Made by a program: the position numbers and the translations under genes. A DNA stretch of 64,000 nt. It comes from Lachnospiraceae bacterium. Its GTDB lineage: Bacteria; Bacillota; Clostridia; Lachnospirales; Lachnospiraceae. Below the pieces are notes generated by a model. The model had not been told where the DNA came from. It did not search any database and saw nothing but the letters and a program-made list of their open reading frames with translations. Location: assembly GCA_031280955.1 (NCBI GenBank), contig JAITGA010000023.1:1-64000 (forward strand), given 5' to 3'. This document shows, piece by piece, positions 43,390 to 51,569 of this stretch; within the stretch, counting starts at the first letter, position 1, and each line of letters begins with the position of its first letter.

Positions 43390-44883
43390 TTACCAACCAG
43401 TTCCCTTGTATCTTACATATACCATGGTTGTTCCCATTTCATGGCTTACCATTGTCAACCTGCCATCTTCGATCTTGAAATCATAATTTAACCCATAATC
43501 TATCAAAGGATTGGTAATCAATCGAAGATGATTGCCGTCTGTTGTGTATACAGAACCGAAACCGACCTGTATTTTATCAAAGCCTGAGGCTTTGGTGTAC
43601 TCCGGCGTAGCTCCGCCCCAATACTGACCATTGCGGGTAAATTCTATATAACCACCGGTTACACTTGCCAAATCATCGGCATATTCTTCCATCACCCATT
43701 CACCGACGATCGTGTTGGGATCGAAGCAACCGTTAAAATATCCGCCAAGAAAAGCAGCAGTCAATAGAGCTATTAAGCAGGGAACTAAACCTTTACCCTT
43801 CTTCTTAGGCTCATCTTTGAGTTTAAACCTGGGTTTTCTGCGCCCATCATCAGGTAAACGATCCGGTTGTCTCGGTTCAGGCGGAAAGATTGGTCCGTCA
43901 AGACGATGGGGAGGGGGAGTAGTAGTTGGCGGCGTTGGGTTGTTACGATTTAGACCTTCATCCCATGCCGGAAGACGCTCCCGATATTCATCCCACGGCT
44001 CAGGTGTTGGCTGTAAATGGCTGGGTGTTCCCCGAGGACGCTGACGAGTGGAAGCCTGTCCTCGACTGGGGCGATAATCCTGTGGCTGTCTGCCTCCGGG
44101 ATTTGATGCTCTGTTATCACGACCACCGGGTGGGTTGCCGGGTGGTCTGGGTGGGTTGCTAGGCGGGTTGCCGGGCGGATTGCCAAGTTGTTCATCCCAA
44201 GGCGGGGTGTATTTACTCACAATGTCGGATATATCTGAATATCCGCTTCTGCCGGAGCCGCCTCTGCTTCCACCTGTTGTGGCATCAGCTGATCCTGATT
44301 GCCCCGCAGTTCCTGACTGTCCCTGCGAACCCAAATCTGACCCCGGTTCTGTTCCCGACTGCTCTCCGGCTCTCTCTACTTGCTCGTTCTTTATCTCTCT
44401 AGACTCACGCTGTGATGAAGTATCTTCCTGGGTACGGCGGCAATGTGGACACATTACCCATGTTGGTTTCTTACAAGTAGCGCAAATAAGCCATCCTGCA
44501 AGCGGGATGGTTGTCTCTGCCGCTATCGGGGTCGCACAAAGCAAGCAAAGTGCGGGAAACTCCATCCCGCAACTACGGCAGTTATAAAGTAAGTCCAAAC
44601 CCAAATCCGGAGCATCAGGTAACAAATCCCCGTCAGAAATTGATAAATCTCGATCGGGTGAGTCAAAGTCAAGTGAGTCACCATCGGGGGTGTCAGTTTC
44701 CGCTGAATCAGACTGATGGTCGTCAGTTTGACTGTCATCGGTTTGACTGTCATCTGCCTCGTTCATTTTTTCTTTTTTGGGCTCGCGGCGGCTTTTGTCT
44801 TCCTTGTACAAGCGCTTACCACATCCACTACAGATGTTCACACTTCCTGCTTCAAATGGATTGCGGCAGTAAATACAAAACAT
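43390..44883 (-). CDS. Zinc-ribbon membrane protein with lipocalin-like ectodomain
   Basis: 497 residues: N-terminal ribbon (FCIYCRNPFEAGSVNICSGCG), an acidic Asp/Ser repeat tract (about 42-90), a second pair of CxxC ribbons (about 97-150), a long Gly/Pro/Arg-rich disordered linker (about 165-360), one membrane helix near 370-390, and a C-terminal domain (about 392-497) of the GEWVMEEY...IEFTRNGQYWGG type, resembling small lipocalin-like DUFs of Firmicutes envelope proteins. Topology predicts ribbons inside and the beta domain outside. ATG at 44883 follows AAGAGGT. Confidence 0.72.
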   Translation of the reverse strand: MFCIYCRNPFEAGSVNICSGCGKRLYKEDKSRREPKKEKMNEADDSQTDDSQTDDHQSDSAETDTPDGDSLDFDSPDRDLSISDGDLLPDAPDLGLDLLYNCRSCGMEFPALCLLCATPIAAETTIPLAGWLICATCKKPTWVMCPHCRRTQEDTSSQRESREIKNEQVERAGEQSGTEPGSDLGSQGQSGTAGQSGSADATTGGSRGGSGRSGYSDISDIVSKYTPPWDEQLGNPPGNPPSNPPRPPGNPPGGRDNRASNPGGRQPQDYRPSRGQASTRQRPRGTPSHLQPTPEPWDEYRERLPAWDEGLNRNNPTPPTTTPPPHRLDGPIFPPEPRQPDRLPDDGRRKPRFKLKDEPKKKGKGLVPCLIALLTAAFLGGYFNGCFDPNTIVGEWVMEEYADDLASVTGGYIEFTRNGQYWGGATPEYTKASGFDKIQVGFGSVYTTDGNHLRLITNPLIDYGLNYDFKIEDGRLTMVSHEMGTTMVYVRYKGTGW

Positions 44884-44922
44884 AAACTTACCTCTTTCTG
44901 AAATAATAAAAAAGGGGGCAGC

Positions 44923-44984
44923 CTTGCAGCTGGAGCTGCAAGACCACTGGAGCAGTAATGCAACTGGAGTTGCATTACTGCTCC
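44923..44984. repeat. Pair of perfect hairpins, 9-bp and 17-bp stems
   Basis: CTTGCAGCT-GG-AGCTGCAAG (44923-44942) and a second palindrome with 17-nt arms (44949-44965 and 44968-44984) around GG. Both share a GCARCT-GG-AGYTGC core. They lie between two zinc-ribbon genes; on the minus strand a T6 run follows the smaller hairpin by about 10 nt, so terminator or RNA-processing roles are possible. Confidence 0.8.
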
Positions 44985-45011
44985 TAATGTTTAGTTTAGT
45001 TCACTCTTATC

Positions 45012-46250
45012 TTAATCATTTTCCAACTGTTTTATGAATGGCAATACTACCAAAACTAGGGCAAAGAACAGTAACGGAAATAGTCCAAAGCCATGTTTGC
45101 CCATTCCTCTTTCTACCATCATTGCATAATCACTATCGCTTGATCTGTAAGCTATAAGTTGAAGGAGACCCACGAGGATATTAACGATAGCACAACCCAT
45201 GACTACTGCCTTGAGTTTGCCAATTGACCCGGCGCGGTTGCCTACCAACATGCAAACGGCAGCAACAGCGGCAAAGGCAACCTGAGCAATAATACCAAGT
45301 ATTGTGTATGATGGAGTTGGGAAACTACTCCCTGACATACTAACAAAAAACTTACCACTATCAGTTAGTGAGTATCTGGGGATAAAACCGAACAGGAATC
45401 CCAATAATGCCGTCGCCGCTATTGCCAATCTTTGGAAAGATATCCCCAACTGAGCGGTGATACTGCCAATGAAACCTCCTGCTGCTCCCAAGTTGAGATT
45501 GCCCGCTACGGGTGCTGCGCCGCCGCCGGGAGTGCTGCGGAGACCGGGGAATCCTGCACCCGGTACTTTGTGACCACAAATCACGCAAAAAACGAGACCA
45601 TCGGAAACTTCCCCGCCGCAACCTTGACAAAAACGCCGTGGTTTGGGGGGTGGGGCTGTCCCTGCCTGTTTGCCGCATTTGCCACACCACATGACACCAT
45701 CACCGATGAAGTATCCGCAATGTAGACAAGTCCCGGCATAAACAGGGGGGGGTGTAGCCTGCGGGGGTGGAGCAACCTGCGGTTGCGCATACTGCGGTTG
45801 GGCAAATTGTGGCGATACTCCCATTGGTGGGGGCGGGGCAACCTGTGGTTGCGCGTATTGTTGCGGCATTCCCATTGGTGGAGGTGGTGCAGCTCCCATT
45901 GGGGGAGGCGGAGCAATGTTCTGTTGCGGATATTGTGGTGGCATACCCATAGGAGGCGGTGGAGCAGCTCCCATTGGTGGCGGCGGTGCCACCTGCGGTT
46001 GCAGAGCAATCTGCGATTGCCCGTATTGTTGCGGCATACCCATTGGTGGAGGTGGTGCAGCTCCCATTGGGGGAGGCGGTGGCGCAACTCCCATTGGAGG
46101 CGGCGGTGCAGCTCCCATTGGTGGCGGGGGCGGCGCAACTCCCATAGGAGGCGGAGGAGCAGCTCCCATTGGGGGAGGCGGAGGTGCAGCTTGACATCCA
46201 CATATTGCCCCATTTTCCAGTTTAGTTCCACAATAAGCACAAAAACCCAT
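45012..46250 (-). CDS. Zinc-ribbon membrane protein with PPPPMG repeats
   Basis: 412 residues: N-terminal ribbon (FCAYCGTKLENGAICGCQ), a long repeat region of APPPPMG-type units with Gln/Tyr interruptions (about 20-165), two further ribbons (CLHCGYFIGDGVMWCGKCG; FCQGCGGEVSDGLVFCVICG), then about four hydrophobic segments (roughly 265-405). ATG at 46250 follows AGGAGGG. The repeats are nearly identical at DNA level and probably vary in length. No function recognised. Confidence 0.72.
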   Translation of the reverse strand: MGFCAYCGTKLENGAICGCQAAPPPPPMGAAPPPPMGVAPPPPPMGAAPPPPMGVAPPPPPMGAAPPPPMGMPQQYGQSQIALQPQVAPPPPMGAAPPPPMGMPPQYPQQNIAPPPPMGAAPPPPMGMPQQYAQPQVAPPPPMGVSPQFAQPQYAQPQVAPPPQATPPPVYAGTCLHCGYFIGDGVMWCGKCGKQAGTAPPPKPRRFCQGCGGEVSDGLVFCVICGHKVPGAGFPGLRSTPGGGAAPVAGNLNLGAAGGFIGSITAQLGISFQRLAIAATALLGFLFGFIPRYSLTDSGKFFVSMSGSSFPTPSYTILGIIAQVAFAAVAAVCMLVGNRAGSIGKLKAVVMGCAIVNILVGLLQLIAYRSSDSDYAMMVERGMGKHGFGLFPLLFFALVLVVLPFIKQLEND

Positions 46251-46262
46251 GATTAATCCCTC

Positions 46263-47663
46263 CTAATTAAGTTTCCACTCACTTACATCCAATTGTCCGT
46301 AATAATTATCTCCAGTGGCAACAACCGTACCATCTGACCTAAGACCGAACACATTATTACTACTCGCTGAGACGGCGATGATATCAAACCATTCTCTGAC
46401 ATCACCTAAATAATCATAACCCGGTAACTCTTCTAACAAAACCCGTCCATCAGCAGTCACGCCCAGGGTAAAGCTACTACCTGCTGCCACGGCGACAATA
46501 TTCGTCCACCCGCTCACATCCATTTGTTCTACTTGATCATAATACCCGACGATGACAACCGTACCATCGGCTTTGATACCCACGGTATGCATGGAGCTGG
46601 AAGCGATTGCCACTATATTGGTAAGGCTTTCCAGATTCGCCCATCCGTTGGCATTGTACCCGACTCCCACGACCGTACCATCAGCCTTCAGACCGATAGT
46701 ACTAGCCCCACTACATGAAATAGCAACGATATCACGCCAATCATCAACATCCAGTTGACCATCGTACCCATCACCGACACCGACTACCGTGCCGTCAGAG
46801 CGAAGCCCGACCGTATGAAAACTACCGGCAGCAATGGCAACAATATCACGCCATTCACCAGTCTCGAGAACATCATAACTGTTATCACCGACGGAAACTA
46901 CCGTCCCATCCGCTCGCAAACCGACCGTATAGTGAGTTCCTGTCGCTACGGCAATAATATTCGTCCAATCATCGACTTCCAACCTGTTATACCAATCATT
47001 GCCGATGGCGTATAATGTTCCGTCCGCTTTCACGGCGACGGTATGGGAATCGCTGTTGGATATCCTGCCTGTCAACAAGGTATTCATCAAACCTGCTGCC
47101 ATGTTGCCGCCACCGCCACCACCGCTGTCGGAAGCTGAATCACCGCCTGTGACCGCTGATGTCACATCTCCACTCTGACTGCCATCGCCGACATCAACAG
47201 TATTTTCTTCCCTGCTAAAATAGCCACGGATATCTATCTCAAAATACCAAACTGCCGCAACACCTGCTCCAATCAAAATCAAGATAGGAATGATAAACAA
47301 AAGCGGTGATACTTTTTTCTTACCTTTCCCACCCGCTTGAGTTGTCTGCGCCGTCCCCTGATAACCGGCATTGTTGCCAAGGGGAGCAGTATTCTCATAA
47401 GCGGTAAAAGACTGTTCATACTTGAAATCGTGGGGATAGTACCATGTGACCCATTCGCCTGTCTGTCCGTTTTCATCATGTCCCGGGGTGATGAGATAAT
47501 AAAGTCCGCTGGCAGGGTCTATCACAAATCCCGGGGGAATAAAAGTTGAGTCAGGGGTTGAAAAAGCGTAACCGTCCTGACTCATGGGAACATTCCCATG
47601 CGCCGAACACCCACAGTATGCACCGGTTATCTGTGAACCGCATAGTTCGCAAAACCTGTTCAT
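46263..47663 (-). CDS. Zinc-ribbon membrane protein with RCC1-like beta-propeller
   Basis: 466 residues: N-terminal Cys-rich ribbon (FCELCGSQITGAYCGCS), the GF-DP-G-YY module (about 43-90: GFVIDPASGLYY to VTWYYP), one membrane helix (about 115-140), a Ser/Gly linker, and about six RCC1-type repeats (about 200-466), each with HTVGLRADGTVVxxGD and W(R/T)(D/N)IVA(I/V). The propeller should lie outside the membrane and bind a protein or glycan. ATG at 47663 follows GGGAGGAAG. It shares its module with the product of 42924-43376. Confidence 0.8.
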   Translation of the reverse strand: MNRFCELCGSQITGAYCGCSAHGNVPMSQDGYAFSTPDSTFIPPGFVIDPASGLYYLITPGHDENGQTGEWVTWYYPHDFKYEQSFTAYENTAPLGNNAGYQGTAQTTQAGGKGKKKVSPLLFIIPILILIGAGVAAVWYFEIDIRGYFSREENTVDVGDGSQSGDVTSAVTGGDSASDSGGGGGGNMAAGLMNTLLTGRISNSDSHTVAVKADGTLYAIGNDWYNRLEVDDWTNIIAVATGTHYTVGLRADGTVVSVGDNSYDVLETGEWRDIVAIAAGSFHTVGLRSDGTVVGVGDGYDGQLDVDDWRDIVAISCSGASTIGLKADGTVVGVGYNANGWANLESLTNIVAIASSSMHTVGIKADGTVVIVGYYDQVEQMDVSGWTNIVAVAAGSSFTLGVTADGRVLLEELPGYDYLGDVREWFDIIAVSASSNNVFGLRSDGTVVATGDNYYGQLDVSEWKLN

Positions 47664-47704
47664 TTCATCTTCCTCCCGTTCCCTGGTTCACTTCGCAGAA
47701 AATG

Positions 47705-49618
47705 TTAATAATTGTAATACTCTTCCCAGATATTCATCTCCAACACTTCATACTCATAATAATCATTAACAAAGAAAGTGACGAAAAAACCATATCTGTC
47801 AAAACGATATTCCGCAGTATAGACATCCCTGTCATGGTTCGACCACTGATCATAGACCGAAACATAATAAAGATCTGTATGAAGCTCCAATATCTCATTC
47901 AATAAATGATACGTCAGCACTTCACCGCCGGTTAGAAATACATGGTAAATCGCTTGATCCCACAGTAATATTCCCGTTATTTCCGCTCTGTCAGGCCAAA
48001 GATTGGTGTTCCAGTCGCCATAAGACAGGGCATCATCCATCAAATGATCCTCGACATATAAATAGAATCCCAGCGGAAGCGAGACCGCCATTTGGAAATA
48101 ACTGACATAGGGACGGTCGCCGAGAAAACCCGAATAGCCTTCATGCCCATTATACATGAGTAGGGTTCCATTATCACTGCCGATCAAACTGAGGGCATCC
48201 ATATTAATCATGTGTGACATACCATTCGAGGAGAACATGATATCGCAATACGGCAAATGACTACGAAGATTGTCAACGGTTCGGTCACTAAGGGGATTGT
48301 AGTCCAAATAAAGCTCGACAAGATTTTCAAGGCGAAATAGCGGGTCGATGTTCCTTACATGATTACTATCCAGATAGAGGACTTCCAGTTCGCTAAGATA
48401 TCCGAGTGGTTCGATATCATATATCTGGTTAAAATGCAAATATAGATGGGTGAGATCTACTAGTCCTACCAGCGGAGAAAGGTCACTAACAAAGTTGGCA
48501 CCCAATCCTATGTTTACCAAGTTAGTCAAGCGGCGCAGCGGTGATAAGTCGCTTACTTGGTTATCATGAAAATGAAGACTCCTAAGTTCCGTCATATTGC
48601 TTAGAGCAGTTATATCATGAACAAAATTGCCCCCAAAACTCAAAATCTCTAAGTTCACCAATCCCTCAAGGGGGCTAATATCACTAATATCATTGCGTCC
48701 CAACCAAAGATGTCTGAGATTTGGCAGCTCCCTTAGTGATTCTAAATAGTTAATACTATTGTTCGTTAAGTGTAAACGTTCCAGTCTATCCAACCACACG
48801 AGGGGGTTAATATCAGTAATATGGTTGTCGGAAAGACGTAAATCCACCAAAGTCCACAACTCGCTAAGCGGCGAAACATCTTGAATCCAGTTGTCCTCAA
48901 GATATAGTACTTCAAGCCGCTTTAATCCCTGCAACAAGCTGAGGTCGCTGATATGATTCCCATTCAGGAAAAGATGGGTGGTATACTCGGGTATCTCACC
49001 ACTTGCCAGCATATCGGCGAGCTGAGCATCATTTATATCTTGATTCTCAAAATAGGCATGGTGTTCATTGGGTATTGAGGGAGTTTCTGGTGGCAGTGGT
49101 CCATCTGTACCCAGATCGGACATTACCGGCGGTTCATCCTCCACTACTTCCTCTACTTCCTCTTCTGCCCGCTCAGGCAAAAATGGCAGGGAATAAAAAC
49201 CGAGGAAGTGTCCGGCGACCGTAGCACAAAGAAGCAACAAGATAGCGGCAATTATCGTGATAATGACTACTTTTTTCTTGGTGTTCGCTGGTGGGGATGA
49301 TGTCGCCGTCGTTGGTGATTGTACTGATGTAAGCGGCGTTGCCGCCCCTTGGAATGGTTTTCCGCAGAGAAAACACCCCCTGATTCCTTGCGGCATCTGG
49401 TTCTGGCAATACCTACATGTCGTTCCTTCAAGATACAGTTGAAAATGGCTGAGTTCAGCGGCGCGATATGAATCCTCCGCCATAGATGGCTGCTGTGGCG
49501 GTTCTGATATAGGAGGGGGGGGGGGAGTTAGCGAATTGCCACAATGAAAACACATCACCAGTCCCGGCGGCACTTCCCTCTGACAATGCGGACAAATAGA
49601 ATGGGGGGTATTCATCAT
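47705..49618 (-). CDS. Zinc-ribbon membrane protein with leucine-rich repeats
   Basis: 637 residues: two zinc ribbons (CPHCQREVPPGLVMCFHCG; CRYCQNQMPQGIRGCFLCG), a membrane helix near 115-140, an acidic linker, about ten 22-residue leucine-rich repeats of the internalin class (about 200-430, LxxLxxLxLxxNxIxDIxPL), and a C-terminal domain of unknown fold (about 440-637). Ribbons inside, repeats outside. ATG at 49618 follows an AGGTGAAA site. First zinc-ribbon gene downstream of the motility block, 28 nt after a small anchored protein gene. Confidence 0.82.
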   Translation of the reverse strand: MMNTPHSICPHCQREVPPGLVMCFHCGNSLTPPPPPISEPPQQPSMAEDSYRAAELSHFQLYLEGTTCRYCQNQMPQGIRGCFLCGKPFQGAATPLTSVQSPTTATSSPPANTKKKVVIITIIAAILLLLCATVAGHFLGFYSLPFLPERAEEEVEEVVEDEPPVMSDLGTDGPLPPETPSIPNEHHAYFENQDINDAQLADMLASGEIPEYTTHLFLNGNHISDLSLLQGLKRLEVLYLEDNWIQDVSPLSELWTLVDLRLSDNHITDINPLVWLDRLERLHLTNNSINYLESLRELPNLRHLWLGRNDISDISPLEGLVNLEILSFGGNFVHDITALSNMTELRSLHFHDNQVSDLSPLRRLTNLVNIGLGANFVSDLSPLVGLVDLTHLYLHFNQIYDIEPLGYLSELEVLYLDSNHVRNIDPLFRLENLVELYLDYNPLSDRTVDNLRSHLPYCDIMFSSNGMSHMINMDALSLIGSDNGTLLMYNGHEGYSGFLGDRPYVSYFQMAVSLPLGFYLYVEDHLMDDALSYGDWNTNLWPDRAEITGILLWDQAIYHVFLTGGEVLTYHLLNEILELHTDLYYVSVYDQWSNHDRDVYTAEYRFDRYGFFVTFFVNDYYEYEVLEMNIWEEYYNY

Positions 49619-49646
49619 TTTTCACCTGCCTGTAATTAAAAATCGC

Positions 49647-50327
49647 TTAACCACGCCCGGTTAAAATGCGGGCAATGACAGCATAATCTGCATCTAGCGG
49701 TACTTCATGCCTGCCAACACGAATCGAACGGGAATAGCCATTGTCCATCAAATAATTATTGTATGCGGTGGCGGATTCAACCAGTCCCGCTTCTTCCAAA
49801 CGTCTGCTGACCCGAAATGAATCGTCACCGCTATTGACGGTGATAATGACAGTATCAGTAGTAGTTTCAATATTACTTTGATTGTCATCATCGCCGCTAT
49901 CAATACCATTATTGTCACTATTATTATTGGTATTATCACTGTTGGTATCACTATTGGTATCGTTATTATAGTCTTCACCGATACCATTGTCAACACCATT
50001 ATCAGTATCATTCCCGTTATCGTTATTGTTATCGTTATCTTCATTTTCCCCGGAAGGATCAGGAGCATTATCGGGAGCGGGATCTTTATCGGGAACAGGA
50101 GCAACATCCACCGGATTTGGCTCCGCAGGATGCTCCGCATCCTGCGGGTCGCTCTGCGGTTCATATTCCGACAACACAATGCTCTCCGTCATTCCTAGCA
50201 TCCGCGCCCGGTTTTTGATGTCATCGTCACTAATGGCGGCTACCCCTTCGGGTTTGGCGTATATTAAAAGCAAAGCCGTGACGACGATGCCGATTCCCAA
50301 TCCCCTTGTATATAAGCTCCAGTTCAT
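49647..50327 (-). CDS. Membrane-anchored protein with YceG/MltG-like C-terminus
   Basis: 226 residues: an uncleaved signal anchor (about 7-25), a very Asp/Asn-rich linker (about 85-150), and a C-terminal domain (about 155-226) reading VIITVNSGDDSFRVSRRLEEAGLV and DYAVIARILTGRG, similar to the LysM-like part of endolytic transglycosylase MltG without its catalytic half. It probably binds wall material. Similar short genes follow the motility operon in other Firmicutes. Function not established. Confidence 0.65.
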   Translation of the reverse strand: MNWSLYTRGLGIGIVVTALLLIYAKPEGVAAISDDDIKNRARMLGMTESIVLSEYEPQSDPQDAEHPAEPNPVDVAPVPDKDPAPDNAPDPSGENEDNDNNNDNGNDTDNGVDNGIGEDYNNDTNSDTNSDNTNNNSDNNGIDSGDDDNQSNIETTTDTVIITVNSGDDSFRVSRRLEEAGLVESATAYNNYLMDNGYSRSIRVGRHEVPLDADYAVIARILTGRG

Positions 50328-50339
50328 TTATCTGCCTTT

Positions 50340-50391
50340 CCCATACTTGCGTAGCAAGTTGGACTCCCATACATGCGTAGCATGTTGGGTT
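50340..50391. repeat. Two tandem 26-bp units, each a covarying hairpin
   Basis: Units 50340-50365 and 50366-50391 start CCCATAC and contain ACTTGC-GTA-GCAAGT and ACATGC-GTA-GCATGT. The T-to-A change in one arm is matched by A-to-T in the other, so pairing is kept. They fill most of the gap between two minus-strand genes. Confidence 0.75.
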
Positions 50392-50394
50392 GCC

Positions 50395-51192
50395 TTATGG
50401 CTCATACAAATCGATCACCAGCCGAACTTCACTGACCCCTATCCCGAGTGTCCTCGCAATCGTGATATCATTTTTGCCCTCTTGGTGCATTTCGAGGATG
50501 ATATCATTACTGTTAAGGAGGGGGGCTTCACTATTTTCCAACTCTGTTTCCCTGCGTGCCGCCTTTTTGCGTTTGGATTTGCTGCCGCTTTCGCTTCCCT
50601 TTGCTTTCGCCGTCGGAGTCGCCAGTATCCGCTGTGAATCAGCTTCCACCTTGATCGGCTGCCATTTGCTGTAAGCGGGGCTATCAGCTGCCAAAGCTGC
50701 TGTCGCTATTGTTTCCTCATTGACCGTGTCGGTCAATTCGTCCACTCTCTCTGTATCGCTATCGTTTCTTTTATTTACGTTTATCGAGGCGGTTATCGTC
50801 CCTGCGGTTGCATTAGCTTGGCTTACCGTTTCCAACAAGAGGGTATGCTTGTGATTGAGCATGTCATAAAGGAACACCGCCTCTTGCTGGTTTTTGTGGA
50901 TATCCTTGAGAACCGTATCCGCATATTCGTTGATTGCCATTACTTTTTCATTACTGACCCGCTCCATCGACCGCTCCGATTTTTCCATCGAATAAGAAAT
51001 CGTCTCATCAATGATTTCTTTTATCTGGTCTTTGGCAGCCTCAACTTCACGTTCAATCAGCTTCGCCGCTTGTAGATCGGTAGGTGAATTAGTCCCATCA
51101 TCTTTACTGCTTTTTCTCCCTCCGGGAAGAAAAAAACTGATAATAAAGATAACCGCACCGCCTACCAGCAAAGCGATTTCTATTCCTGTCAT
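50395..51192 (-). CDS. DUF6115/SwrB-like membrane-anchored motility protein
   Basis: About 265 residues: an N-terminal membrane helix (about 4-22), a coiled-coil stretch (about 45-120), a low-complexity linker, and a C-terminal helix-turn-helix-like segment (DIILEMHQEGKNDITIARTLGIGVSEV). This is the layout of clostridial DUF6115 proteins and of SwrB, which in Bacillus subtilis lies at the end of the fla/che operon and activates flagellar export. I chose ATG at 51192, after AAAGGTG. It follows a small basic protein gene. Role inferred from position and layout. Confidence 0.7.
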   Translation of the reverse strand: MTGIEIALLVGGAVIFIISFFLPGGRKSSKDDGTNSPTDLQAAKLIEREVEAAKDQIKEIIDETISYSMEKSERSMERVSNEKVMAINEYADTVLKDIHKNQQEAVFLYDMLNHKHTLLLETVSQANATAGTITASINVNKRNDSDTERVDELTDTVNEETIATAALAADSPAYSKWQPIKVEADSQRILATPTAKAKGSESGSKSKRKKAARRETELENSEAPLLNSNDIILEMHQEGKNDITIARTLGIGVSEVRLVIDLYEP

Positions 51193-51194
51193 AA

Positions 51195-51527
51195 TCACAC
51201 CTTTATATCAATTCCTGTTATTTCCGTATTGTACGGGCTTTTCCTAATGATAATCCCGTCTTTTCTGCCCCGTCCGTTACGTGATTTGCCGCCATCGCCA
51301 AAGTACTGGTTACTGCCTTTTTCCTTGGCATCGTGACGTTGGTTGCTGTTCTCCATATCCTCTTTTTGCTGTACTTGCTTGGCTTTGTTTTCGTTTTGGT
51401 CGTCCATGCTCCTCGTGATATTGAGCTGGGCGACTGCACCTCTGTTGTCTTCGTTTTGTTTAATCGTGGAAAAATCCTGCGCTCTGGTAATCTGACCTTG
51501 AATCGAGATTGGGTTATTGACTAACAT
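51195..51527 (-). CDS. Small hydrophilic protein of the motility operon
   Basis: 110 residues, Asn/Gln/Lys-rich, beginning MLVNNPISIQGQITRAQDFS, no membrane helix; likely disordered. ATG at 51527 follows AGGAGGTG. It lies between FapA and the DUF6115 protein, where clostridial operons often hold a small hypothetical gene. No function recognised. Confidence 0.7.
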   Translation of the reverse strand: MLVNNPISIQGQITRAQDFSTIKQNEDNRGAVAQLNITRSMDDQNENKAKQVQQKEDMENSNQRHDAKEKGSNQYFGDGGKSRNGRGRKDGIIIRKSPYNTEITGIDIKV

Positions 51528-51569
51528 CGTGTCACCTCCTACTCTCCTCGCTCACCGACGACACTATCC

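Noticed and set aside
45783..46256. Plus-strand Gly- and Trp-rich frames opposite the proline-repeat gene
   Set aside because: They are antisense readings of the PPPPMG repeats and lack ribosome sites.
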